From NCBI GenBank assembly GCA_020746105.1, contig JAJGST010000073.1:296242-360241 (forward strand): a DNA stretch of 64,000 nucleotides, given 5' to 3'. Shown piece by piece: positions 11,024-21,569 of the stretch. Both the position numbers and the translations under genes were made by a program. The notes beneath the pieces were generated by a model. That model searched no databases. It saw only the letters and a list, made by a program, of their open reading frames with translations, and was not told the origin of the DNA. Source of the DNA: Trogon surrucura. Its lineage: Eukaryota > Chordata > Aves > Trogoniformes > Trogonidae. The first letter of the stretch is position 1. Each line of letters starts with the position of its first letter.

Positions 11024-11887
11024 ATGGCACTGCTCACACAACGGGCCCAAATGGGGAACCCTAATCGACCAGGAATTCTGGAGGCAATTACAAACTGGCC
11101 AGAAAGCAAGGACTTGGAAGTGTCACAGCAGGAGGAAGTGAAACGTGCAGAAGAGGCCCCACGATATAACGAACTACCGGAGAACGAGAAGCGGTACGCT
11201 CTGTTCACTGATGGGTCCTGTTGCATTGTGGGAAAGCATCGCAGATGGAAGGCTGCTGTGTGGAGCCCCACCTGGCAAGTTGCTGAAGCCACTGAAGGGG
11301 AGGGTGAATCAAGTCAATTTGCAGAGGTAAAAGCCATTCAACTGGCTTTAGATATTGCTGAGCGGGAAAAGTGGCCAGTGCTCTACCTCTACACTGACTC
11401 GTGGATGGTGGCACATGCTCTGTGGGGGTGGTTACAGCAATGGAAGCAGAATAACTGGCAACGCAGGGGCAGGCCTATGTGGGCTGCCAAACTGTGGTGG
11501 GATATTGCTTCCCAGGTGGAGAACCTGGTTGTGAAAGTACGTCATGTAGATGCCCACATACCCAAGAATCGAGCCACAGAAGAGCACCTAAACAACCAGC
11601 ACGTAGATCGGGCCGCTAAGATCCAGGTGTCTCAGGTGGACTTGGACTGGCAGCACAAGGGTGAATTGTTCATAGCTCGGTGGGCCCATGACTCCTCAGG
11701 CCATCAGGGAAGGGATGCAACACACAGATGGGCTCGTGATCGAGGGGTGGACCTGACCACGGATGTTATCGCACAGGTTATCCATGAATGTGAAATGTGC
11801 TACAATCAAGAAGGCCAAGCGGGTAAAGCCTTTGTGGTATGGAGGGCGATGGATGAAATACAGATATGGGGAGGTGTGGCAGGTTGA
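11024..11887 (+). pseudogene. ERVL pol: RNase H and integrase zinc-binding domain
   Basis: Begins in the pol frame after the stops near 11020. It holds the RNase H start LFTDGSC, then LYTDSWMV, and later a His-His...CEMC arrangement typical of the integrase N-terminal zinc domain. The frame runs into TGA at 11885-11887. The integrase core is in the +1 frame, so there is one frameshift in the overlap (11763-11887). Confidence 0.8.
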
Positions 11888-12557
11888 CTATATTACGCTC
11901 CCACTAACCTGTCAAGGCACACACCATGTACTCACAATGGTGGAGACGACCACTGGATGGCTGGAGACATACTCTGTGCCCCATGCCACTGCTCGGAACA
12001 CCATCTTGGGCCTTGAAAAGCAGGTACTGTGGCAACATGGCACTCCGGAGAGGATTGAGTCGGATAATGGGACTCATTTCCGGAACAGCCTCATTGACAC
12101 CTGGGCCACAGAGCACGGCATTGAGTGGGTGTACCACATCTCATATCATGCACCAGCCTCTGGAAAGGTTGAATGGCACAACGAACTGCTAAAGAGTACA
12201 TTGAGAGCAATGAGTGATGGAACTTTCAAACACTGGGACACAAATTTAGCAAAAGTCACATGGTTAGTAAATAATAGAGGATCTTCCAATTGAGCTGGGC
12301 CTGCCCAGTCAAAAATCCCACGTACTGTGAATGGAGATAAAGTCCCTGTTGTATGTATGAGGAACATGTTGGGGAAGACAGTATGGGCTAGACCTGCCTC
12401 AGGCAAAGGCAAACTCATCTGTGGGGCTGCTTTTGCTCAGGGAGCTGGGTGTACTTTGTGGGTGATGCAGAAGGATGGGGATGTTCGGTGTGTACCTCAA
12501 GGGAATTTAACTTTGGGAGAGAAGAGCCAGTGGACTAAATCATGTGATGTTAACTGA
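11763..12557 (+). pseudogene. ERVL pol: integrase core and C-terminal domain
   Basis: The core shows the first catalytic Asp in WQVDYI, the second in ESDNGTHF and the Glu in GKVEWHN, spaced as in the D,D-35-E family. A TGA at 12291-12293 interrupts it, and the C-terminal domain (an RCVPQGNLTL segment) continues in the same frame to 12557. From there to the 3' LTR no env or dUTPase is visible. Confidence 0.8.
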
Positions 12558-12967
12558 TAAATTACCCTGCCAATGTTTGTCAGCACTGCTGCTGTTATTA
12601 TGTGTCATGTCTATTAATATTACAGTAGGAACGACCCAGACCAATAAAGGATAGACTATGATGAAAACGAGGGAAGGACAGCGATAAGGGAAACCTGAGG
12701 TGGCGCCCAGTGACTTCCCTAAGACGACGGTTTTCAAGCTTCAGACCATGGGCACAGACCGTGCAAAAATACAGCGTGAGTTTTGGACGAAGTATACCAC
12801 AATCAAGCACCATTCTTTCCTACCCTAAAGAACTGTTACAATGAATGCAACCTTGAAGCCATGAAATCAAGGGTTATACTGGAAGGAGTGTATAGATTAA
12901 GCTAATGATAATTGTAAAGTGTAAGATTTGACCATGACATAGATGGTATAGAATAAGGGGTGGATAA

Positions 12968-13405
12968 TGTACTGGGTTCAGCTAGGACAGGGTTAATTCT
13001 CAGTAAAGGAGCTAGTCGGGAATAGGGAATAGCTCAACCAAACTAGTTGCTAGTCAAAGGGATATTCGATACCATCGTGATGTCATGCTCGGGGTATATA
13101 TATATGGAGCTGGTCGGGGTGGGGGAGCGCTCTCTCTTCCCTGTTTCCGGTCCGTTCGGGTTGTGAGATCCGCGTTACACGTTACTCGCGTTATATCTGG
13201 TTAAAAGTTACTGTTATTTCACTCTTATTGTTACCATTTATGTTCACCATTAAAACAAACTGTTTTTATCTTAACCCCACGAGGCTCCTGCCTGCGGCTC
13301 CTTTCGGGCTCTTCCCCTCACTCTCGGTAGGGCAGAGCCAGCGAGGGAGTGACCTTGTGGTTCCTTTGTTTCCTTCCTGCCAGTAACTCGGCTCGAACCA
13401 CCACA
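12968..13405 (+). repeat. 3' LTR of the ERVL provirus
   Basis: 438 bp from TGTACTGGG to CACCACA, colinear with the 5' LTR. The TATA-like run lies around 13093-13105 and ATTAAA at 13249-13254. A purine-rich stretch (aataaggggtggataa) immediately upstream is the probable polypurine tract. The sequence after it (gtgtc) does not repeat the five bases before the 5' LTR (ggcag). Confidence 0.92.
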
Positions 13406-13549
13406 GTGTCACTGAATGAAGAATGGTCTGAATAACGATCTTGATTCTGTGATTCTGTGATTTGCGGACAAAATCCTTAAAACTAAGAATTGCTAAGAAA
13501 CAAAAAAAAACAACAAAAACCCCCCAGAGAGCTACCAAAGATAGGCTGC

Positions 13550-16330
13550 TCCATAACACTTAATGTTTTGAGTGATATGCAGGATAAGGACAGTTTATTA
13601 ATGCTTAGAATATCCAGTCATCACTTTCCTCAAGGCATCCTTGAGCTCCTGGTTCCTCAGGCTGTAGATGAGGGGGTTCACTGCTGGAGGCACCACCGAG
13701 TACAGAACTGACACCACCAGGTCCAGGGATGGGGAAGAGAAGGAGGGGGGCTTCAGGTAGGCAAAGAAGCCAGTGGTGAGAAACAGGGAGACCACGGTCA
13801 GGTGAGGGAGGCATGTGCAGAAGGCTTTGTGCCGTCCCTGCTCCGAGGGGATCCTCAGCACGGCCCTGAAGATCCCAACATAGGACACCACCACGAAAAC
13901 AAAACACCCAAATGCTAAACAACAACTAACCACAATGAGCCAAACTTCCCTGAGGTAGTCTGAGTGTGAGCAGAAGAGCTTGAGGGTGTGTGGGATTTCA
14001 CAGAAGAACTGTCCCACAGCAGAGGGGCACTGAAAATGTATTGGCCGTGTGCAGGAGAGCATCGAGAAACCCACTGGCCCAGGCAGCTGCTGCCATGTGG
14101 GCACAAGCTCTGCTGCCCAGGAGGGTCCCGTAGTGCAGGGGGTGGCAGATGGCCACGTAGCGGTCATAGGACATGATGGTGAGGAGAGAATACTCTGATC
14201 CAAGCATGAAGAAAAAAACAAAAAGCTGGGCCACGCACCCTTTGTAAGAGATGTCCCTGGTGTCCCAGAGGGAATTGGTCATGGCTTTGGGGACAATGGT
14301 GGAGAATGGTCCAGAACAGAGAGGTTGAGGAGGAAGAGGTACATGGGGGTGTGGAGGTGGTGGTGCCAGGCGATGGTGGTGATGATGAGGCCGTTGCCCA
14401 GGAGGGCAGCCAGGTAGATGCCCAGGAAGAGCCAGAAGTGCAGGAGCTGCAGCTGCCGCGTGTCTGCGAATGGCAGGAGCAGGAACTGGCTGATGGAGCT
14501 GCTATTGGACATTTGCTGCCTCTTGGCATTGGGACCTGTTGAAAGAGGAGGAGACATAGACAAGTTAGGGCACTCCTCTCTGAGCAAAACCTGTCGTAAT
14601 TCTCATGGAAAACCCCCAGACTGCCTCTTTCCTTTCAGGGTAAACTTTGTCAGGTTCTTTTTGCAAGGTCCAGCTGGTACTGGCTGAGGTTGCCCAAGGG
14701 AACTGAGGGTTCTTCTGTGGGCTCTGGAGCAGTCAGGCTGCCAACCAGCAGTAGTCAAACAAGAGCATGGAATTATCTCAGATTAAATATTTCTGTAGTA
14801 GAAAAAACCTCAACAAGAGTATTGCTGCCAACTCACCCAGCTGCAGAGGAGACCTGAGGAGATTTGATCCTGTTTATTCTGCTCTAGTTGTTGCAACACA
14901 GCAGAGGGGTGTTTTTAAAGCATTTCTGTTGAACTGCAAGTGAAACCTTGTGGGTCCTCAGAGGTAAAGGGACTGTCCCTTGGTGCAGAGTGAGCAGAGC
15001 TGGTCTCAGCTCCCCTGTGCTGGCACCTCTTTGAGCTGGAGTACCATCACAGTCAGGCATTCCTCCCAAAAGAAACTGGCTACCGCTGAGAGCAGAAGAA
15101 ACCTGTTTCCAAGTGCACATCACCACCCCCTCAGCTGACTCGTCATACCTGAGGATCTCAGCTCTCTCCTCCCAGGCAGGGACACGCAGGGCTCATTACA
15201 GCTGCAGGCAGACACGCTTGCAGCAGCCTGCTCGTGGCCCTAGCACTGAGGTGTCTTCTACTCCTCCACGTCCCTGCTGGGTAACAGAGAGGTGCTGTGG
15301 CTGAGCTGTGCCCCTGTGGTGGGCAGCTGCAGCCCAGCAGGATGACATGGTGCAAGAGCCCAATGTCCAACATTTGCATGTCCTGGACGAAGGGTGAGAT
15401 CATCACCAGCCTCACACAAGGAAGTGCCCAGAGTCCCAGAGTTTTGGAGGGGACTTGGCTGCTTTTCTTGCATGGACATGTCTTTGTAACAGGATCCACA
15501 GCATTGGTGCCTCAGCAGCACCTGAGCCCTTCGTCACCCCAGCAGTGGTTGGGTGCTGGCAGAAGGCAACTGGTCACCTGGTCTCTGTGACATTAAGGGT
15601 GAGTGGGGGCTCTGCTGGGTGGGAGTGAGGAGACCAGGAGTTGCACCAGGGAAGGTGCCTGCACTGCAGGGGTTGGCAGAGGCACCTGAATCCCCCCTTC
15701 CACAGTGTTTCCAGCAGCAGATCTCTCACTTCCTGCCCGTGGCTCGGCTGCTGCAGCTCTCCCTGCTGGGAGCGGCTCCTCTGTCTCAGCTTCTCCTCCC
15801 GTTCTCTCCCTGGGTGCTCAGTTGTGCCCTGCAGATCCCTCATGGCAGCAGGACGCTGCCCAGGGGCACCTCTGGGTGTGCAACGGCAGCTCGTGCAAGA
15901 CTGGGCTAGAACTGGGCTCTCAGTGCATTCTTCAGAGCATGGAATGAAATTTCATCTTCCACTGCCCAGCCAGACAGCCATGAGGAAAAGATGTCAGCCC
16001 ACAGACGGCTTGCCTCTCAGTTAAACGCTGTCTTGAAGTCTTTCTGCCAAAGGACCCTCTGCCAAAACTCGTTTGTGATCTGGAGCTGTGAGCAGTCCTA
16101 AACCACGCAGCACCTCTCAGCATCAGAAGGATCCTGACTTGCTCGAGGTCCCTTCCTCCCCCCTTATCTTCTTCCTGCTTTATTCACCTCTAAGAATGCA
16201 GAATTTCAGTGCCTCCTTCTGAACTGAGGGATGAATTTCTCTGTCCCATTGCCCACCCAGACAACAGAAAAACCAGCATCCTTCCCTTTAAGCTCACGTC
16301 AGCCTCGACGTGCTTCTTCAAAAGCCTCCT
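13550..16330 (+). repeat. Left arm of a large imperfect inverted repeat carrying an OR14-like copy
   Basis: Several stretches match the complement of the right arm in mirrored order. The OR coding region (13598-14512) pairs with 19951-20919. The tract with aaaccttgtgggtcctcaga (about 14940) pairs with the tract near 19500. 15110-15270 pairs with about 19190-19350. 15680-15900 pairs with about 18430-18720. 16180-16270 pairs with about 18280-18380. Paired coordinates add up to about 34,400-34,560 throughout, so the axis is near 17,250. The arms have diverged by substitutions and indels. Confidence 0.8.
13598..14512 (-). pseudogene. Olfactory receptor, OR14-like (gamma-c), pseudogene
   Basis: A seven-transmembrane odorant receptor of the OR14-like class expanded in birds. 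The start codon is at 14512-14510 (MSNSSS, an N-glycosylation site), followed by TPMY, MSYDRYVAIC, KAFCTCLPHL and PAVNPLIYSL blocks, ending at 13598. Compared with the intact copy at 19951 it lacks 7 nt near 14310 (after transmembrane segment 2) and 11 nt near 14020 (second extracellular loop). Each shifts the frame, so three frames are needed to read it. A 3' splice site (ctcctctttcaacag) sits just upstream of the coding exon, as in intact ORs with a non-coding first exon. The copy is inactive unless the indels are assembly errors. Confidence 0.88.
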
Positions 16331-18229
16331 GGAAATGCCCTATGGTGATCTGGAGCTGTGAGCTGTCCTGACCCACACTGCACCCTCTCAACAGCAGAAA
16401 CACCCGGGGATCCCTCCTTCCTCCCATATCTTCTCCCCAGCAGTGTGACGAGCTCCTCAGGCAGTCTGAGTGCTGACCCTGGCAGGAGGCAGAGTCCCTG
16501 CCCCAGTACACAGTCCCTGGCACTGTGCAGGGACCCTGCTCCAAGGACAGCCCTGGGCACCCCTGCCTGCACCCCCCTGTGCACACCCCCACAGCCACCC
16601 TGGGAGAAGGCAGCCAACATGGCCTGTCCCTCTTAGGTGGGCAGCAGGGAAACTCTGCTCTGCAGCTCGTCCTTCTCCTACTACACCACACCAGAGAACC
16701 TCTGAGAGCTGTACTCACAGATCTTGTAGGCTGTGCGATGTTGTGCCAATTTTAGGAGATTCCACCAGGATCTGCAGGTGTAATGGCTCACAGCCACAGA
16801 GATACTGTCTGTGAAGATTTCTCTTCACATCAGCTCTCAGCCCCATACCCCCCAGACTGCCTTTCAGCTCTCTGTGCCTGGATCCTCTGCTCTCAGTGCC
16901 TGCAGGCAATGCCCTCAGCCCTGCTGTGCTGGGCAGAGGAGCTTCTCCCAAGCAGAGCTGTCTCTCGGCAGTGCTGCCCGCTTGACACCAGCTCCCTCCA
17001 TCCCAGGAGCCCAGCCCAGCTCAGAAGCACCAGCCCAAGGCAGCACGTTAATGACCCCTCAGGTGCCTTTGGTGTCCATGATCCTCAGAGACCGAGAGGG
17101 AGTTGAAGAAACCTTTCAAGAAATCAAAGTCAGATTCAAACTCCGAAGTTTCTTGAACTTTTAATGGGTCCCACTGAGGGACGCTACTGACAAAGCCTCC
17201 CCTGGCTCTGGTTAGAGCAGGCACCAGGAGGCAGTGGGGCCAGGCTGGGAAAATCAAGGGAAATATGTCTCTAATGCTCAGCAAATGTGGATGTGATTCC
17301 TTAATCAAAATGGACAAGCCCTGAAACCCAGCCCTTGGGAAGGCAGATCCTGTCCCTGTCTCATTCCTCAGGGCTCTCCCTGGGGCACTGGGGTGTGGAG
17401 ATGTGCAAGGCCAAGGGCAGGGCTATGGTCCAACCTCTCGCAGGCTCCTGAGTATGGACAAGGAGGCAATGAGGCCCTAGTGTTGAAGGATCAGTTGTCT
17501 CCTCGCAGGCATCAGTGGCAGAGACAGCAGCCATAGCCACAGTCAGGAAGAGGTTGGCTCTCTCAGGGACTTTTGGCTTTTCCACACCCGTCTGTCATCT
17601 CCACCTCAGGCTGTCCTATGTTCCCTGCAGGCTCCAGTCACCCACCTGGCTGCCCCACCTTGCTGTCACCTTCCCTTGCTGGTATCTCTCCATCCTCCCT
17701 GGCTCTTCCTTGAAACACAAAGCCTTGGGATGATCCAGACTCCTTCTGGATGATTGCACCACAGCGCTGCCCTCAGAGACAAATTTCTTTCTCCTCATGT
17801 CCAGCCTGGAGCTCCCCAGCTGCAGGTTGGGGCATCAGTTCTTTCACAGGCTGCTTCCCACCATCAGGAAAAGCCCCACCATCTCTGAAACCACTCTTCA
17901 AGCACTCTCAGGCTACTCCTACACTGTCCTGAGACTGCACAAGGCTGAGCCCAGGGCCCTCGGCCTCTATAGCCTGGTCATGTGCTTGAGGCCTCCAAAC
18001 CCCATCTTAAGTGACCTCTGGCTACTCTCCATGATGTTTGCAGATGAAAACACAGTGGCCATAGGTCAAGGAGAATGGAGTGAGACTTTATACCAAGGCC
18101 TGTAGTGGCAGAACAAAGGGCATGGGCTTTAAACTGAGAGAGGGAAGATTCAGATCGGACGGAAGAAGGAAATATTTTATGATGAGAATATCAAGACACC
18201 AGAACAGACTGCCCGGAGAAGTGGTTTCC
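16331..18229. other. Spacer between the inverted-repeat arms
   Basis: About 1.9 kb around the symmetry axis where I cannot match the two sides by eye. No coding exon, RNA gene or mobile element is recognised. It may contain upstream non-coding exons of either olfactory receptor gene, but nothing in it proves this. Confidence 0.4.
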
Positions 18230-20935
18230 CCCTTCCTGGAAGTAAGGGCTACTTGAAGGATCCTGTTTTTCCAGTTTTCTCCTCGGGATTGTCTGGGTGG
18301 GCAATGGGACATACACATTTCTCATTTCAGGAGCAGACACTGATGCTCCAAATCTCTTTCTCCTAGAGGTGAATAAACCAGGCAGTAGCAGAAATCCACA
18401 CATGGTGGCTTACAGCCAGCCCCAGTGTCAGTTCTGAAGCTGCCCCAGGGCTGTAGTGAGGGTCCCATCAGAGCCTGTTCCCCCAGAGCTGCCCCTGGGA
18501 AGGGCTTGGCTGCTGCCAGGAGGGGTCTGCAGGGCAGAGCTGAGCCTCCAGCAGCTGGGATGGGCTCTGGGAACAAGGACAGGGAGGAGAGCTGGGCACA
18601 GAGGAGCATCTCCTGACAGGGACAGCTCCAGGCAGCAGAGCCAGGGACATGGGGGAAGGAGCTGCTGCCAGAGACACCATAGGAGGCGGGGATTCAGGCA
18701 TCTCCCTGCCATCACTGCAGAAAACTCATGTTACATTCTCCCACCTGGCAGAGCCTTTGCGCTTATAGCCCTGGAGACTCAGTCATCTTCTCAGTGGCCT
18801 CAATCCTGAAGGGAAGAAATTATCAAGTACCCACCACCTGTCCCTGTCCTGCCTCCATCGGCAGCAGCGCTGCAGCATTCGTCCACATTCCCCCTTCTGT
18901 CTCAGCTCCTCTTGTTCTTCTCACTGAGCTGGGATGGGCAGGTGGGATTCAGCTGCCCTTCAGAGACCAAGCCCGAGGGTCTCCCCATGCAGATTTCTCC
19001 ATGAGAGTAAAGTGTCCCAATCTTCTCCTAATCCCAGGCTCCCAGTGATACAAATGAGAGAACTCTCCTTTCAGGACATCCCACCATCTGGACATTAGTT
19101 TCCTTCCCTCCAAAGTCCTGCGGGTCTTCAGGCTGCCCTCCAGAAGGGCACAGCTCTCCCATGGACTTTCTGCGTTATCAAGGAGCCCCATGGAGAACAC
19201 ACCTCAGTGTCAAGTCCATGGGAATGCTGCTGGGCAGCTGTTCAGGGGCAGCTGGCATGAGCCCTCTGTGTCCTGGACTGTAAAGGGAGAGCTGAGACCC
19301 TCCTCAGGTACCATGAGATGGGGTGAGGGGTTTGGCAACTGCACTTGGAAACTGGAATCCCCTGTTGCTCAGCAGTGTCCATGTGGTCCCCAGGGGAATG
19401 TGTCGGTGCTGAAAGAGCTGCCAGATTGGGGCAGCTGAGATCAGGGCTGATGGACAGACAGTCTGTCCTCACTCAGCACTAAGGGACAGTCCTTCTGCTT
19501 CTCAGGACCCACAAGGTTTCACTTGCTGTGCAGCACACGTGGCAGTGCCAAAATCACTCCTGAAGTGTGGTGGGGAAACTGGAACAGAATATGCACACAC
19601 ACACACAGACACACAAAATCCCTTTAGCTGTCCTCTGCTGTTGGTTGAACTGGGAGTGACAATCCTGAAAAGCCCTTTGAGATGACAAATGGATTTAATC
19701 TGAGATCACTCCATGTGCCTCTTTCTGTAGGGCAGTACTGACTCCTCCATAGCCCACAGCAGAGCCCCCTGCTCCCAGTGGGTCCCTCAACCAGCACCAG
19801 TCACAGCTCATGAGGGGGATCTGTCAATGGTCTTTCTGAAAGGGGAGAGGCAGTTTCAGTGGGGTTTGTATAGGCAACGTGTCATGTTCTGCTCTTCTAA
19901 CTTGTCCTTGTATTTTTCGCCTTGAACAGTCCCCATATCAGATACAACAGATGTCCAACAGCAGCTCCATCACCCAGTTCCTCCTCCTGCCATTCGCAGA
20001 CACGTGGCAGCTGCAGCTCTTGCACTTCTGGCTCTTCCTGGGCATCTACCTGCCTGCCCTCCTGGGCAACGGCCTCATCGTCAACACCATCGCCTGGCAC
20101 CACCACCTCCATACCCCCATGTACTTCTTCCTCCTCAACCTGTCTCTTCTCGACCTGTGCTGCATCTCCACCATTGTCCCCAAAGCCATGGCCAATTCCC
20201 TCCGGGACAACAGGAGCATCTCCTACACAGGATGTGCTCTACAAGTCTTTTTCTTTCTCTTCTTAATTGGAGCAGAGTATTTTCTCCTCACCGTCATGGC
20301 CTATGACCGCTACGTGGCCATCTGCCAACCCCTGCACTACGGGACCCTCCTGGGCAGCAGAGCTTGTGCCCACATGGCAGCAGCTGCCTGGGCCAGTGGC
20401 TTTCTCAAGGCTCTCCTGCACACGGCCAATACATTTTCAGTGCCCCTCTGCCAGGGCAATGCTGTGGGACAGTTCTTCTGTGAAGTCCCACACATCCTCA
20501 AGCTCTCCTGCTCGGACACAGACTACCTCAGGGAAGTTTGGCTCATTGTGGTTAGTTGTTGTTCAGCATTTGGGTGTTTTGTTTTCGTGGTGGTGTCCTA
20601 TGTTGGGATCTTCAGGGCCGTGCTGAGGATCCCCTCCATGCAGGGATGGCACAAAGCCTTCTCCACGTGCCTCCCTCACCTGGCCGTGGTCTCCCTCTTT
20701 CTCAGCACTGGCATCTTTGCCAACCTGAAGCCCCCCTCCATCTCCTCCCCATCCCTGGACCTGGTGGTGTCAGTTCTGTACTTGGTGGTGCCTCCAGCAG
20801 TGAACCCCCTCATCTACAGCCTGAGGAACCAGGAGCTCAAGGATGCTCTGAGGAAATTGATGAATTTATGTTATTCTGAAGAAATAAAATGCCTGTTTCC
20901 TTCTGCACATAATTTATAGTGTAACTCACTGCATC
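18230..20935 (-). repeat. Right arm of the large inverted repeat carrying the intact OR14-like gene
   Basis: Mirror partner of 13550-16330. Similarity extends well beyond the coding exon: about 760 bp of 5' flank up to about 19190, further matches at 18430-18720 and 18280-18380, and a short stretch after the stop codon (tattctgaagaaataaaatg). A short (AC)n tract lies at about 19590-19615. Confidence 0.8.
19951..20919 (+). CDS. Olfactory receptor, OR14-like (gamma-c clade), intact
   Basis: An odorant-sensing G-protein-coupled receptor of olfactory neuron cilia. 322 codons in one exon, normal for the family. Visible marks: N-glycosylation site in MSNSSS (residues 1-6), PMYFFL (56-61), conserved loop Cys95, MAYDRYVAIC (116-125) with the DRY-type motif at the end of TM3, KAFSTC (235-240) before TM6, and PAVNPLIYSL (282-291) in TM7. 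The ATG at 19951 is preferred over one 24 codons upstream (19879), because the family begins MSNSSS and a good 3' splice site (tttttcgccttgaacag, AG at 19928-19929) lies between them. An AATAAA lies inside the last codons near 20884. The ligand cannot be predicted. Confidence 0.92.
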   Translation: MSNSSSITQFLLLPFADTWQLQLLHFWLFLGIYLPALLGNGLIVNTIAWHHHLHTPMYFFLLNLSLLDLCCISTIVPKAMANSLRDNRSISYTGCALQVFFFLFLIGAEYFLLTVMAYDRYVAICQPLHYGTLLGSRACAHMAAAAWASGFLKALLHTANTFSVPLCQGNAVGQFFCEVPHILKLSCSDTDYLREVWLIVVSCCSAFGCFVFVVVSYVGIFRAVLRIPSMQGWHKAFSTCLPHLAVVSLFLSTGIFANLKPPSISSPSLDLVVSVLYLVVPPAVNPLIYSLRNQELKDALRKLMNLCYSEEIKCLFPSAHNL

Positions 20936-21569
20936 CCCAGCCTGTCTACTGTTACTTTTGTTGTTGTTGATGTTTTCTTACATTTGATAATGTTTTCATG
21001 CCCTTTCTAATTCAGTGTCTGCTTCTTTTTTCTGACTGATCCTTTGTGCTGAGGGGAAGGGGAAGAGAGTCCCAGCACAGCAGCACGGCCAGGGAGCACC
21101 AGCGCTTGGTGTCTGCAGAATTGCTCTCTCCACTCCCACCCTCTCCTCCTAAGCCCCTGTGCTGGGCTGAGGCCTGAGGGCTCTGGCAGCTTGGTCCCCA
21201 TCCTGTGAGTGTGGCTGTGCTGTGACTGCAGGCAGGGACAGCCCGTGGGCACTTCTGGCACAGAGCTGGGCTCTGGAACAGCATTTACATCTCCTCAAGG
21301 CAGTTGCTGAAGTCTTAGTTCTTCTAAACTTTCTCACAAGACTTTGCCAAAGGAATAGACTCATTGTTCTGTGTGCTCTAAATGGGGTCAGTGGGGCGAG
21401 AACAGGGGCCAGTGTGGCCTTCAAGGGACTTCTGGGATGTGTCAGGTGTTGCTTGTTGGTGACTGTCGTAGGTTAAGGCTGGGCCAGTCCCTAAAACATG
21501 GACAGATGCTCTCTAACCTCTGTCCTTTCCCCAAAATGGGAAGGAAAAGGGAATGAGGCAGAGAGACTT
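20936..21569. other. Intergenic sequence, nothing recognised
   Basis: Between the OR14-like gene and the CR1 element I see no coding exon, RNA gene or clear repeat. Open frames here have no family resemblance. Confidence 0.4.

Larger units (their letters stand above)
6360..13405 (+). mobile_element. ERVL-type endogenous retrovirus, full length but defective
   Basis: A provirus of about 7.0 kb with two LTRs (443 and 438 bp), a primer-binding site, gag-like frames and a pol with protease, reverse transcriptase, RNase H and integrase in that order. There is no env, as in the class III/ERVL group. LTRs begin TGTACTGGGTTC and end in CA, a style familiar from avian ERVL elements. Pol carries four in-frame stops and one frameshift, so the element cannot encode a working polyprotein. 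The LTRs have visibly diverged by substitutions and small indels. The left flank is satellite and the right flank is not, and no target-site duplication is seen. A reverse-oriented solo LTR is nested at 8720-9174. Confidence 0.9.

Noticed and set aside
13430-13465. A separate CR1 element after the ERVL 3' LTR
   Set aside because: Only a gattctgtgattctgtg tail-like motif is present, without any CR1 body, so it was not called.
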